Source: Azospirillum sp. OGB3
GTDB taxonomy: Bacteria > Pseudomonadota > Alphaproteobacteria > Azospirillales > Azospirillaceae
Direction: 5' to 3'
NCBI RefSeq assembly: GCF_014192915.1
Contig: NZ_JACHYN010000005.1
Location: 62,001-126,000, forward strand
Length of the DNA stretch: 64,000 nucleotides
The translations under genes were made by a program, and so were the position numbers. The notes beneath the pieces were generated by a model that saw only the letters and a list, made by a program, of their open reading frames with translations, made no database searches and was not told the DNA's origin. Shown here piece by piece: positions 8,278 through 15,853 of this stretch. The number at the start of each line of letters is the position of its first letter. Positions within the stretch are counted from its first letter, which is position 1.

Positions 8278-9476
8278 GCGGGCCGTTCGACCGCGATGGC
8301 GGTGGCCTCGCCGCCGCCGATGCACAGGGAGGCGACGCCGCGCTTCAGCCCCCGCGCGGCCAGCGCGTGCAGCAGCGTCACGATCAGCCGCGCGCCGGTG
8401 GCGCCGATCGGATGGCCGAGCGCGCAGGCCCCGCCGTTGACGTTCAGCGCGTCGCGGGGAATGCCGAGGTCCCGCTGCGCCGCCATGGCGACGACCGCGA
8501 AGGCCTCGTTGATTTCGAACAGATCGACGTCGCCGACGCCCCAGCCGACGCGATCGAGCAGCTTGCGGATCGCTGGGATGGGTGCGGTGGTGAACCAGGC
8601 CGGGTCCTGGCTGTGGGTGGCGTGGCCGAGGATGGTCGCCAGCACGGGCAGCCCCTCGCGTTCGGCCAGCGAACGGCGGGTGAGCAGCAGCGCCGCCGCA
8701 CCGTCGGCGTTGGCCGAGGAACTGGCCGCGGTGATCGTGCCGTCGCGGCGGAAGGCCGGCTTCAGGCCGGGGATCTTCTCCGGCGCGACCTTCAGCGGAT
8801 TCTCGTCGTCGGAGACGGTCCGCTCGCCACCTTTGACGGCGAGGGTGACGGGCGCGATCTCGGCGGCCAAGGCGCCGCCCGCGATGGCGGCGCGGGCGCG
8901 GGTCAGCGTCTCGACGGCGTAGGCGTCCTGCTCGGCGCGGGTGAAGCCGTAGAGGTCGGCGGTCGCCTCGCCGAAATCGCCCATCGGGCGTCCGCCCTCA
9001 TAGGCGTCCTCCAGCCCGTCGAGCATCAGGTGGTCGAGGATGCGGTCGTGCCCGATGCGGTAGCCGCCACGCGCCTTGGCCAGCAGATAGGGCGCGTTGG
9101 ACATCGACTCCATGCCGCCGGCGACCACGAAGTCGGCGGAGCCGGCGCGGATCAGGTCGTGGGCGAGCATCGTCGCCTTCATGCCCGAGCCGCAGACCTT
9201 GTTGACGGTGGTGGCGCCGGTCGCGTCGGGCAGACCGGCGCCGCGCGCCGCCTGCCGGGCCGGCGCCTGCCCCTGGCCGGCGGGCAGCACGCAGCCGAGC
9301 AGCACCTCGTCCACCCGTTCCGGCGCCAAGCCCGCTCGGCTCAGGGCGGCGCGGACGGCGTGGGCGCCCAGCGCGTGGGCGGGCAGGGCCGACAGCTCGC
9401 CCTGGAAACGGCCGAGCGGCGTGCGCGCGGCGGACACGATGACGACAGGGTCCATGGCGGGGTCCGTTGCGTCCAT
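8274..9476 (-). CDS. Acetyl-CoA C-acetyltransferase (thiolase)
   Basis: A 400-aa thiolase of normal length. The nucleophilic cysteine is in NKVCGSGMKA (about residue 94), the catalytic histidine in GGACALGHPIGATGARL, and the second cysteine in SLCIGGGEAT near the C-terminus. It condenses two acetyl-CoA or, in degradation, cleaves acetoacetyl-CoA or another 3-ketoacyl-CoA with CoA. AAAGGAG upstream of the ATG at 9476 supports the start. It lies 28 bp after the SDR, so the pair likely performs hydroxyacyl oxidation then thiolysis. Confidence 0.92.
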   Translation of the reverse strand: MDATDPAMDPVVIVSAARTPLGRFQGELSALPAHALGAHAVRAALSRAGLAPERVDEVLLGCVLPAGQGQAPARQAARGAGLPDATGATTVNKVCGSGMKATMLAHDLIRAGSADFVVAGGMESMSNAPYLLAKARGGYRIGHDRILDHLMLDGLEDAYEGGRPMGDFGEATADLYGFTRAEQDAYAVETLTRARAAIAGGALAAEIAPVTLAVKGGERTVSDDENPLKVAPEKIPGLKPAFRRDGTITAASSSANADGAAALLLTRRSLAEREGLPVLATILGHATHSQDPAWFTTAPIPAIRKLLDRVGWGVGDVDLFEINEAFAVVAMAAQRDLGIPRDALNVNGGACALGHPIGATGARLIVTLLHALAARGLKRGVASLCIGGGEATAIAVERPA

Positions 9477-9504
9477 GATCGCGAACTCCTTTATGGGATG
9501 GGGA

Positions 9505-10260
9505 TCACTGCACCGTCAGGCCGCCGTCGACGTTGATCGACTGGCCGGTGATGAAGGACGCGGCGTCGGAGCACAGCCAGACCACGGTGTCGGCGACCTC
9601 GCGCGGCTGGCCGACGCGCCCGACCGGGTGCAGCGGGCCGAGCGCCGCGTTCACCGCCTCCTCCCCGCCGAAGGACCCGGCGCTCATCGGCGTCTGGATG
9701 ATCGCCGGGCAGACGGCGTTGACGCGGACGCCGGACTTGGCGACCTCGATGGCGACGCTGCGGGTCATGCCCTCGACCGCCGCCTTGCTGGCGGAATAGA
9801 CGCTGTTGCCGGCCAGACCGATCTGGCCCAGCACCGAGCCGGTGGACACGATGGCGCCCTTGCCCTGCCGCAGCATGATCGGCAGCTCGTGCTTCAGGCA
9901 CAGCCAGACGCCCTTGATGTTGACGGCGACCATGCGGTCGAAGTCGGCCTCCGTCGTGTCGGCCACCGAGCGGCCAAAATGGATGCCGGCGTTGTTGAAG
10001 GCGTAGTCGAGCCGGCCGTGGTCCCGCTCGATCCGGGCGAACAGGGCGGCGACCTCCTCGGCGTCGGCGACGTCGGCCTGGACGAAGACGGCACGCCCGC
10101 CGGCCTGCCGGACGAGGTCCACCGTCTCCAGCCCCTCCGCCTCGCGCCGCCCGGTGACGATGGCCGTGGCGCCCGCCTTGGCGAAGGCCAGCGCGGTCGC
10201 CCGCCCGATGCCCGAGGTGCCGCCGGTGACCAGGGCCACGCCGCCGCTCATATCCGTCAT
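9505..10260 (-). CDS. SDR-family oxidoreductase
   Basis: A classical short-chain dehydrogenase/reductase of about 251 aa. The cofactor motif TGGTSGIG is near residue 12, NNAGIHFG near 88, and the catalytic serine with YSASK (about 153-157) lies in [18 protein letters not shown]. The ATG at 10260 has GGAGAGGA upstream; the longer open frame (to 10674) would run through the divergent tetR gene and is rejected. NAD(P)-dependent oxidation or reduction of a hydroxyl or keto group is certain at the family level; the substrate is unknown. First gene of the SDR-thiolase-MFS operon, divergent from tetR. Confidence 0.88.
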   Translation of the reverse strand: MTDMSGGVALVTGGTSGIGRATALAFAKAGATAIVTGRREAEGLETVDLVRQAGGRAVFVQADVADAEEVAALFARIERDHGRLDYAFNNAGIHFGRSVADTTEADFDRMVAVNIKGVWLCLKHELPIMLRQGKGAIVSTGSVLGQIGLAGNSVYSASKAAVEGMTRSVAIEVAKSGVRVNAVCPAIIQTPMSAGSFGGEEAVNAALGPLHPVGRVGQPREVADTVVWLCSDAASFITGQSINVDGGLTVQ

Positions 10261-10294
10261 TGTCCTCTCCATGCCCGCTGGGTTATGATGATGA

Positions 10295-10333
10295 CCATCA
10301 TGAATGGACTTATTCATGGCGTCCATCATGAAT
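10295..10333. promoter_or_regulatory. Probable TetR operator between SDR operon and tetR
   Basis: An 11-bp direct repeat CCATCATGAAT occurs at 10295-10305 and 10323-10333. Between them lies the inverted repeat CATGAAT-(6)-ATTCATG (10299-10318). The position, 35-50 bp from both divergent starts, is what an autoregulatory TetR site would occupy. Confidence 0.6.
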
Positions 10334-10386
10334 ATCGCCGCGACCTCCCACGATGAGGGCGTGGCAGCCATGCACAGGGTGACGAC

Positions 10387-10998
10387 GTGAAGGTTTCCAA
10401 GGAAAAGGCGGCGGAGAACCGCGCCGCCATCGTCAAGGCGGCGGGGCGCCTGTTCCGCGAACGCGGATTCGACAGGGTCGGGGTGGCGGAGATCACCAAG
10501 GCCGCCGGGCTGACCCACGGCGGTTTCTACGGGCATTTCGCCTCGAAGGACGCGCTGGCCGCCGAGGCCTGCGAGACCGCCTTCGCGGAAAGCCTTGACC
10601 GGCTGCCCGCCGACGCGGCGTCGCCGGAGGGGTCGCTCGACGCTTTTCTGACGCGCTATCTGAGCGACCGGCACCGCGACCGGCCGGACGCCGGCTGTCC
10701 GATGGCCGCCTTCGCCGGGGAGGTGGCGCGGCAGGACCCGGCGGTGCAGGAGCGTTTCGGCGCCGGTGTCGAGCGCTTCTTCGCGGCGGTGGAAAAACGC
10801 TTGCCGGAGCGGAGCGGGGAGGGTGACGCCGGACGCCGCGACCGCGCCATCGCCATCGTGTCGGCCCTGGTCGGCGGCATGGCGCTGGCCCGCGCCACCG
10901 CACCGACCGATCCCGAACGGTCGGCGGAGATTTTGGCGGCGCTGCGCCGTCAGCTCGGGATTTTGGGAGATGGCGGGCTGGGAGATGACGGGGCGTGA
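10387..10998 (+). CDS. TetR/AcrR-family transcriptional regulator
   Basis: A 203-aa one-component repressor. The helix-turn-helix at about residues 10-57 includes [40 protein letters not shown], the standard TetR signature. The C-terminal ligand-binding part contains [16 protein letters not shown], seen in the YxaF/LmrA-like subgroup. Divergent from the SDR-thiolase-MFS operon with a symmetric operator between them, so it most likely represses that operon and itself, with the pathway substrate or CoA ester as candidate inducer. Confidence 0.9.
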   Translation: MKVSKEKAAENRAAIVKAAGRLFRERGFDRVGVAEITKAAGLTHGGFYGHFASKDALAAEACETAFAESLDRLPADAASPEGSLDAFLTRYLSDRHRDRPDAGCPMAAFAGEVARQDPAVQERFGAGVERFFAAVEKRLPERSGEGDAGRRDRAIAIVSALVGGMALARATAPTDPERSAEILAALRRQLGILGDGGLGDDGA

Positions 10999-11014
10999 GC
11001 GCGCCCGCCGTCGC

Positions 11015-11803
11015 TCAGCGCACCAGCGCGACCGGCTCGCCGCTGTCCGGGTGGGGGATCACCGCCATCGGCACCCCGTAGATGGCGCCCAGCCGGACCG
11101 GCGTCATGATCTCGACCGGGGGGCCGCGGTCGATCAGCCGACCGCCCTGCAGGGCGACGATGTCGTCGCAGAAGCGCGCCGCCATGTTCACGTCGTGCAG
11201 CACCGCGACCACCCCGATGCCGCGCTCGCGCGACAGGCGGCGGACCAGGGCCAGCACCTCCACCTGATGGGCGACGTCGAGCGCCGAGATCGGCTCGTCG
11301 AGCAGCAGGCAACCGGCGTCCTGCGCGATCAGCATGGCCAGCCACACCCGCTGCCGCTCGCCGCCCGACAGGCTGTCGACCAGCCGATCGGCGAAGGGCG
11401 CGGTGTCGGTCAGCGCCAGCGCCTCCTCCACCTTGCGGGCGTCCTCCGCGCGGAAGGCGCCGAGCGCGCCGTGCCAGGGATAGCGGCCGAGCGCCACCAG
11501 TTCGCGCACCAGCAGGCCGGACGCCGCGGGCATGTGCTGCGGCAAGTAGCCGATGCGGCGGGCGAGCGCCCGCTGCCGCCAGCGGTCCAGGGGCCGGCCG
11601 TCGAACAGCACCCGCCCGCCGCTCGGCGGCTGCTGGCGGGCGAGGATCTTCAGCAGGGTCGATTTGCCGGAGCCGTTGTGGCCGATCAGCGCGGTCACCC
11701 GGTGGGGGAACAGGTCGCAGGACGGCAGATCGAGCAGCAGGCGCCCCGGCAAGGCGAAGCGCACCCCGTCGAGGCGGAACATCGGCTCCATGGCGGGCGT
11801 CAT
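11015..11803 (-). CDS. fhuC: Ferric siderophore ABC transporter ATPase (FhuC/FecE-like)
   Basis: A 262-aa nucleotide-binding subunit. Walker A is [10 protein letters not shown] (about residues 39-48), the signature [13 protein letters not shown] (about 143-155) and Walker [13 protein letters not shown], with the H-loop in VLHDVN. The form matches FhuC/FecE/BtuD-type importers. It is last in an operon running binding protein, fused permease, siderophore-interacting protein, ATPase, each overlapping the next, so it powers the same hydroxamate-type siderophore importer. The ATG overlaps the preceding stop (ATGA). Confidence 0.92.
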   Translation of the reverse strand: MTPAMEPMFRLDGVRFALPGRLLLDLPSCDLFPHRVTALIGHNGSGKSTLLKILARQQPPSGGRVLFDGRPLDRWRQRALARRIGYLPQHMPAASGLLVRELVALGRYPWHGALGAFRAEDARKVEEALALTDTAPFADRLVDSLSGGERQRVWLAMLIAQDAGCLLLDEPISALDVAHQVEVLALVRRLSRERGIGVVAVLHDVNMAARFCDDIVALQGGRLIDRGPPVEIMTPVRLGAIYGVPMAVIPHPDSGEPVALVR

Positions 11804-12903
11804 GTGGAGGTTCCCGGCGGTGTGCGCCGCCAGTAGGCGACGGCCAGCATGCGGTCGCGGTCGATGCCGCGCCCGCGCAGATGCTCGCGCAGCCGGGCGA
11901 GGTCGTCGAACTCGCAGGCGACCCAGGCGAACAGGGTGGCACTGTCCGCCGGGAGGGTCAGGGCGCGCACCGCCTCGACCAGCGGGCTGGCCGTATCGGC
12001 GTTGCGGCGGTGCAGCCAGCGGACGGCGATCCCCGCGGGGGCCTGCAACGGCAGCTCGTCCGCCGTGTCCTCCACCTCGATCAGGGCGGTGCCGCGCGCG
12101 TCGTCGGGCAGCTCCTCAAGGATGCGGGCGATGGCGGGAAGGGCCGTTTCGTCGCCGGCCAGCAGGTACCAGGAGGCCGGAGACACGCCGAGTCCGTAGG
12201 GGCCGGACATGCCGCAGAGGTCGCCGGGCCGCGCCCGCCGGGCGAAGTCGGCGCCGGGGGCCTCGCCGGAATGGCCGTCATCATGGCCGCCGTCCTCGTG
12301 AAGGACGACGTCGATGTCCAGCGCGCCGGCGTCGGCATCGACGCGCCGCAGGGTGTAGTAGCGGACCGCCGGCCGGCGCTCGGGCTCGGGTAGGACCGGC
12401 CGCCCGTCGGGGCCGGGGCGCGGCCAGGACGGCACCTCCAGCCCCGGCGGCGGCAGGTAGAGGCGGACATGCAGGTTGTCCGACGTCGCGAAGCGGCCGA
12501 GGTCGCGGCCGCGGAAGGTGATGCGGCGCAGGCGCGGGGTCAGGTCGCGGACGGCGGCGACGCGGATCTCGCGGAAATCGGCGAACAGTGCCCCGGTCTC
12601 GACGTCGCCAGTCCAGACGATCGCCGCATCCTCCCCGAGCAGGCCGAGCAACTGCTCGGTGACGGAGCCGCGGAACCGCTCCAGGAGGCCGCGGTCGTCC
12701 GATTCCGCCCGCAGACGCAGGGCGTCCGTGCCCACGGTCAGCGTCAGGCGGCCGAACGGCCCGTCCGTCGTCCGGCGGTCGCCCTCGCGGGCGAAGGTCA
12801 GGCCGTAGGGCTCGGAAGCGGCGACCAGCCAGTCCGCGGCGGCGGCGGGGGTGTCGGGAAGGATGTCTTGGGAAATCGCGGTGTCGCAGGAGAAGCGGGG
12901 CAT
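11800..12903 (-). CDS. DUF2218-siderophore-interacting protein (FAD-dependent ferric reductase)
   Basis: About 367 aa. Residues 1-95 resemble DUF2218, a small domain often fused to this family. The remainder is a siderophore-interacting protein (ViuB/YqjH type) with an FAD-binding domain (PAVRYYTLRRVDADAGALDIDVVLHEDGG and GDLCGMSGPYGLG) and a C-terminal SIP domain ending LAVAYWRR. Such enzymes release iron by reducing the ferric siderophore in the cytoplasm using NAD(P)H. The ATG at 12903 overlaps the FhuB-like stop (TGATG). The longer open frame to 13350 overlaps the permease and is not real. Confidence 0.88.
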   Translation of the reverse strand: MPRFSCDTAISQDILPDTPAAAADWLVAASEPYGLTFAREGDRRTTDGPFGRLTLTVGTDALRLRAESDDRGLLERFRGSVTEQLLGLLGEDAAIVWTGDVETGALFADFREIRVAAVRDLTPRLRRITFRGRDLGRFATSDNLHVRLYLPPPGLEVPSWPRPGPDGRPVLPEPERRPAVRYYTLRRVDADAGALDIDVVLHEDGGHDDGHSGEAPGADFARRARPGDLCGMSGPYGLGVSPASWYLLAGDETALPAIARILEELPDDARGTALIEVEDTADELPLQAPAGIAVRWLHRRNADTASPLVEAVRALTLPADSATLFAWVACEFDDLARLREHLRGRGIDRDRMLAVAYWRRTPPGTST

Positions 12904-14897
12904 CAGCGCCGTCCCAGAAGCCAGAGGAGGAAGGGGCCGCCGATCACGGACGCGAGCAGCCCGGCCGGCACTTGATAGGGGAAGATCACGCCGCGTCCAA
13001 GCCAGTCGGCGGCCAGCATGACCAGCCCGCCGAGCAGGGCGGAGCCGGCGAGATGGCCCGCCGCCCGCTGCAGGCCGAGCATGCGGGCGAGGTGCGGCCC
13101 CATCAGCCCGACGAAGCTCAGCGGCCCGACGATCAGCGTCGCCGCCGCGGTCAGCAGCGCCGACAGGCTGAACAGGACAGCGCGGCTGAGCGGCGGGCTG
13201 ACCCCCAGCGCCGCCGCCACCCCGCCGCCGAGCGGCAGCAGGTCGAGCCAGCGCGCCACGAAGGGGATGGCGGCGACGCCGAGCCCGGCCAGCAGCAGCG
13301 CCGCCAGCGCGTCGGTCGGGCCGACCATGTAGGTCGAGCCGGACAGCCAAGTGACGAGCGTCTGCAGGCGCGGGTCGTGCCCGGCCATCAGGACGGCGAC
13401 GACGACCCCGGAGATGGAGCTGGTCGCGATCCCGGCCAGCAGCAGCCGGTCGGGCGAAAAGCCGTCCTTGCGGCCGAGCGCCAGCATCGCCGCCAGCACC
13501 GCCGCCGCTCCCGCACCGCCGGCCAGGATCTGGGCGCCGCGGCTGGGGGTTTCGGCGGAGAACATCAGAACGATCACGCCGAGGATCGCGCCGGAGGAGA
13601 CGCCGAGGATTTCCGGCGCCGCCAGCGGGTTGCCGGTCATCCGCTGCAGCGTGGCGCCGGCCATCGCCAGCATCGCCCCGCCGGACAGCGCGGCGAGCGC
13701 CCGCGGCATCCGCCAGGGTTCAACGGCGGCAAGGGCGTTGCCGGCACTCCACTCCCAGCCGTCCGGACCGCGGCCGGCGGCGACCGCCGCCCACAGGGCC
13801 AGCGGCAGCAGCAGGGCGCCGGCGGCGAGCAGCAGCGCCGGGCGGGGCACCCGCGAAGGCGGCGCGGCGGCGGACGTGACCGGCGGCGCCGCGCTGCGCA
13901 GCCGGGGCAGCAGCCACAACAGCATCGGCACGCCCAGCACCGCGGTGACGGCGCCGGTCGGCAGCTCGCGGTAGGTCACCGGGGCCAGCAGCACCAGGGC
14001 GTCGGTCGCCCACAGCAGGGCGGCGCCGCACAGCGTCGCCCAGAGCAGGCGCGGACCCAGCCGGCGGGCGCCGGCCATGCCGACGATGGTCGGGGCGGCC
14101 AGCCCGACGAAGCTGACCACGCCGACGGCGGCGACGCTCAGCGCCGCCAGCATCACCGCGATCACCAGACCGGCCAGCCGGGCGCCCGCCACCGACAGGC
14201 CCAGGCTGCGCGCCCCGCCCTCGCCGAGGCCGAGCAGGACCAGCGGGCGCAGCACCAGCGCGGCGGCGAGCGCCAGCACCGCCAGCCGAGGCGCCAGGAA
14301 GGCGGCCATGCTCCAATCCTGCTGGTCGAGGAAGCCGGCGCCCCACAGGAACAGGCCGATCAGCAAGTCGTGGTTGAACAGCACCATCACGCCGCTGACC
14401 GACCCGGCGTAGAGGCTGAGGACGAGGCCGGCCAATACGACGGTGACCGGCGACAGCCCCTTGCGCCAGGACAGCGCCAGCAGCGCCGCCGCCGACAGCC
14501 CGGCCCCGGCCAGCGCCACCCATTCCCGCCCCAGCGCCAGCGCCTCGGGCAGCCACAGCGTGGCGACGGCGAGCGACAGGTGGGCGCCGGCGGAGATGCC
14601 CAGCGTGGCGGGCTCGGCCAGCGGGTTGCGCAGGACCTGCTGCAGGATGGCCCCGGCGAGCCCGAGCGCCGCCCCGACTAGTAGGGCGACCGCGAAGCGC
14701 GGGAACAGGACGTAATGGGCGGCGAGCTGGTCGAGCCGCGCCGGGTCGGGAGCGACGAGCGCCCGCCACCACAGCTCCAGCGGCAATTGCCGCTCAAGGA
14801 CCAGAGCGGACACCAGCCCGGCCAGCAGGAACAGGCCGATGACCGGCCAGCCGGGACCGAAGCGGCGGGACGGGGGTGCCATCGCGGTGTCAGCCAT
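12903..14897 (-). CDS. fhuB: FhuB-type fused ferric siderophore permease
   Basis: A 664-aa inner-membrane permease made of two FecCD-type halves joined (about 1-330 and 345-664), as in E. coli FhuB (660 aa), with close to 20 hydrophobic segments. Each half has the conserved core (GAILQQVLRNPLAEPATLGISAGA in the first, GATLQRMTGNPLAAPEILGVSSGA in the second) and the FVGL element (VVSFVGLAAPTIVG, PLSFVGLMGPHLAR). The gene overlaps its binding-protein gene by 8 bp. A fused permease needs no partner, matching the single permease here. Confidence 0.93.
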   Translation of the reverse strand: MADTAMAPPSRRFGPGWPVIGLFLLAGLVSALVLERQLPLELWWRALVAPDPARLDQLAAHYVLFPRFAVALLVGAALGLAGAILQQVLRNPLAEPATLGISAGAHLSLAVATLWLPEALALGREWVALAGAGLSAAALLALSWRKGLSPVTVVLAGLVLSLYAGSVSGVMVLFNHDLLIGLFLWGAGFLDQQDWSMAAFLAPRLAVLALAAALVLRPLVLLGLGEGGARSLGLSVAGARLAGLVIAVMLAALSVAAVGVVSFVGLAAPTIVGMAGARRLGPRLLWATLCGAALLWATDALVLLAPVTYRELPTGAVTAVLGVPMLLWLLPRLRSAAPPVTSAAAPPSRVPRPALLLAAGALLLPLALWAAVAAGRGPDGWEWSAGNALAAVEPWRMPRALAALSGGAMLAMAGATLQRMTGNPLAAPEILGVSSGAILGVIVLMFSAETPSRGAQILAGGAGAAAVLAAMLALGRKDGFSPDRLLLAGIATSSISGVVVAVLMAGHDPRLQTLVTWLSGSTYMVGPTDALAALLLAGLGVAAIPFVARWLDLLPLGGGVAAALGVSPPLSRAVLFSLSALLTAAATLIVGPLSFVGLMGPHLARMLGLQRAAGHLAGSALLGGLVMLAADWLGRGVIFPYQVPAGLLASVIGGPFLLWLLGRR

Positions 14898-15843
14898 GAT
14901 GCGGCGCGAGCCCGTCGCCGAGCAGGCGGGCGAAACGCTCCGCCGCCGGGACGCCGCCGTAGAACAGGATGGGCGGCAGGATGGTGACCCGGCCTTCGCG
15001 CAGGAAGGGCAGCCCGGCGAACAGCGGCAGGGCGGCCAGGGCCTCCAGCGCCCGCCCGCCCTCGCTGCCGATGTTGACCAGCTTGGCGTCGGGGCGTCCG
15101 GCCAGCCGGTCCATGGTCACCGTGGCGTGTCCGTAGGGGCCGCTGGGACCGGTCCAGGCGTTCGCGATCCCCAGCCGGTCGAGGACGTCGTGATAGAGGC
15201 TGTTGCGCCCGTGGATCAGGACGCGCCGCCCGTCGAGGACGCTGAGGATGTAGAGCGGGCGCGGTTCCCAGCCGGACAGCCGGTCGCGCGCCGCCGCCAG
15301 AGTGCGGTCGAGCCGGGCGACCGCCCGCTCCGCCGCCTCCGGCACGCCGAGGCCGGCGGCCAACCCGCGCAGCGACGCGATGGCGAAGGCGAGTTGCCCC
15401 CCCGGCTCCCCATCCCCGTCGGACCGGGTGTCGAAGGGCGGATGGACGGTGACGGGGGCGATCCGTTCCAGCCGGCCCTGCACCGCCGACAGCGCGCCGT
15501 CGCTGATGAAACGCGCCGGGGCCAACCGGTCGAGCAGCTCCAGGTTCGGCTCCGCCCGCGCGCCGATGTCCGGAACGCCGTCCGGCACCGCCGGCTCGAT
15601 CACCGCCCGGCGGTAGCGGTCGAGCTCGGGCAGGCCGCGGGGAACGATCCCCAGCGCCAGCAGAGCCTGCGCGCTCGTCCAGTCGAGCGCGCAGAGTCCG
15701 CCGTCCGTCCTTCGCTCCGCCGACCATGCGCCGCCGGCCATCAGGACGGCAGGGAGCAGGGCGGCAGGGAGCAGAGCGGCAGGGAGCAGAGCGGCGGTGC
15801 GGAGGACGCCGCGCCGGCCGACGGTGCCGTTGATGCCGGGCAT
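14890..15843 (-). CDS. fhuD: FhuD-like iron-siderophore binding protein
   Basis: A 317-aa periplasmic binding protein of the Peripla_BP_2 (TroA/FhuD) class. The leader has a twin-arginine start (GRRGVLRTAA) followed by a repetitive hydrophobic stretch (LLPAALLPAALLPA) and likely cleavage near WSAE. The mature part begins LCALDWTSAQALLALGIVPRG, which is FhuD-like. It captures the ferric siderophore after passage through the outer-membrane receptor and delivers it to FhuB. The receptor gene ends 10 bp upstream, consistent with one operon. Confidence 0.87.
   Translation of the reverse strand: MPGINGTVGRRGVLRTAALLPAALLPAALLPAVLMAGGAWSAERRTDGGLCALDWTSAQALLALGIVPRGLPELDRYRRAVIEPAVPDGVPDIGARAEPNLELLDRLAPARFISDGALSAVQGRLERIAPVTVHPPFDTRSDGDGEPGGQLAFAIASLRGLAAGLGVPEAAERAVARLDRTLAAARDRLSGWEPRPLYILSVLDGRRVLIHGRNSLYHDVLDRLGIANAWTGPSGPYGHATVTMDRLAGRPDAKLVNIGSEGGRALEALAALPLFAGLPFLREGRVTILPPILFYGGVPAAERFARLLGDGLAPHHG
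15748..15792. repeat. Three 15-bp tandem repeats inside the fhuD leader
   Basis: The unit GGCAGGGAGCAGRGC is repeated three times (15748-15762, 15763-15777, 15778-15792), with one base difference in the first copy. The repeats are in frame and encode the hydrophobic core of the export leader as a repeated LLPAA block. Copy-number change would lengthen or shorten the leader by five residues without breaking the frame. Confidence 0.85.
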
Positions 15844-15853
15844 CGGGGAGGCC

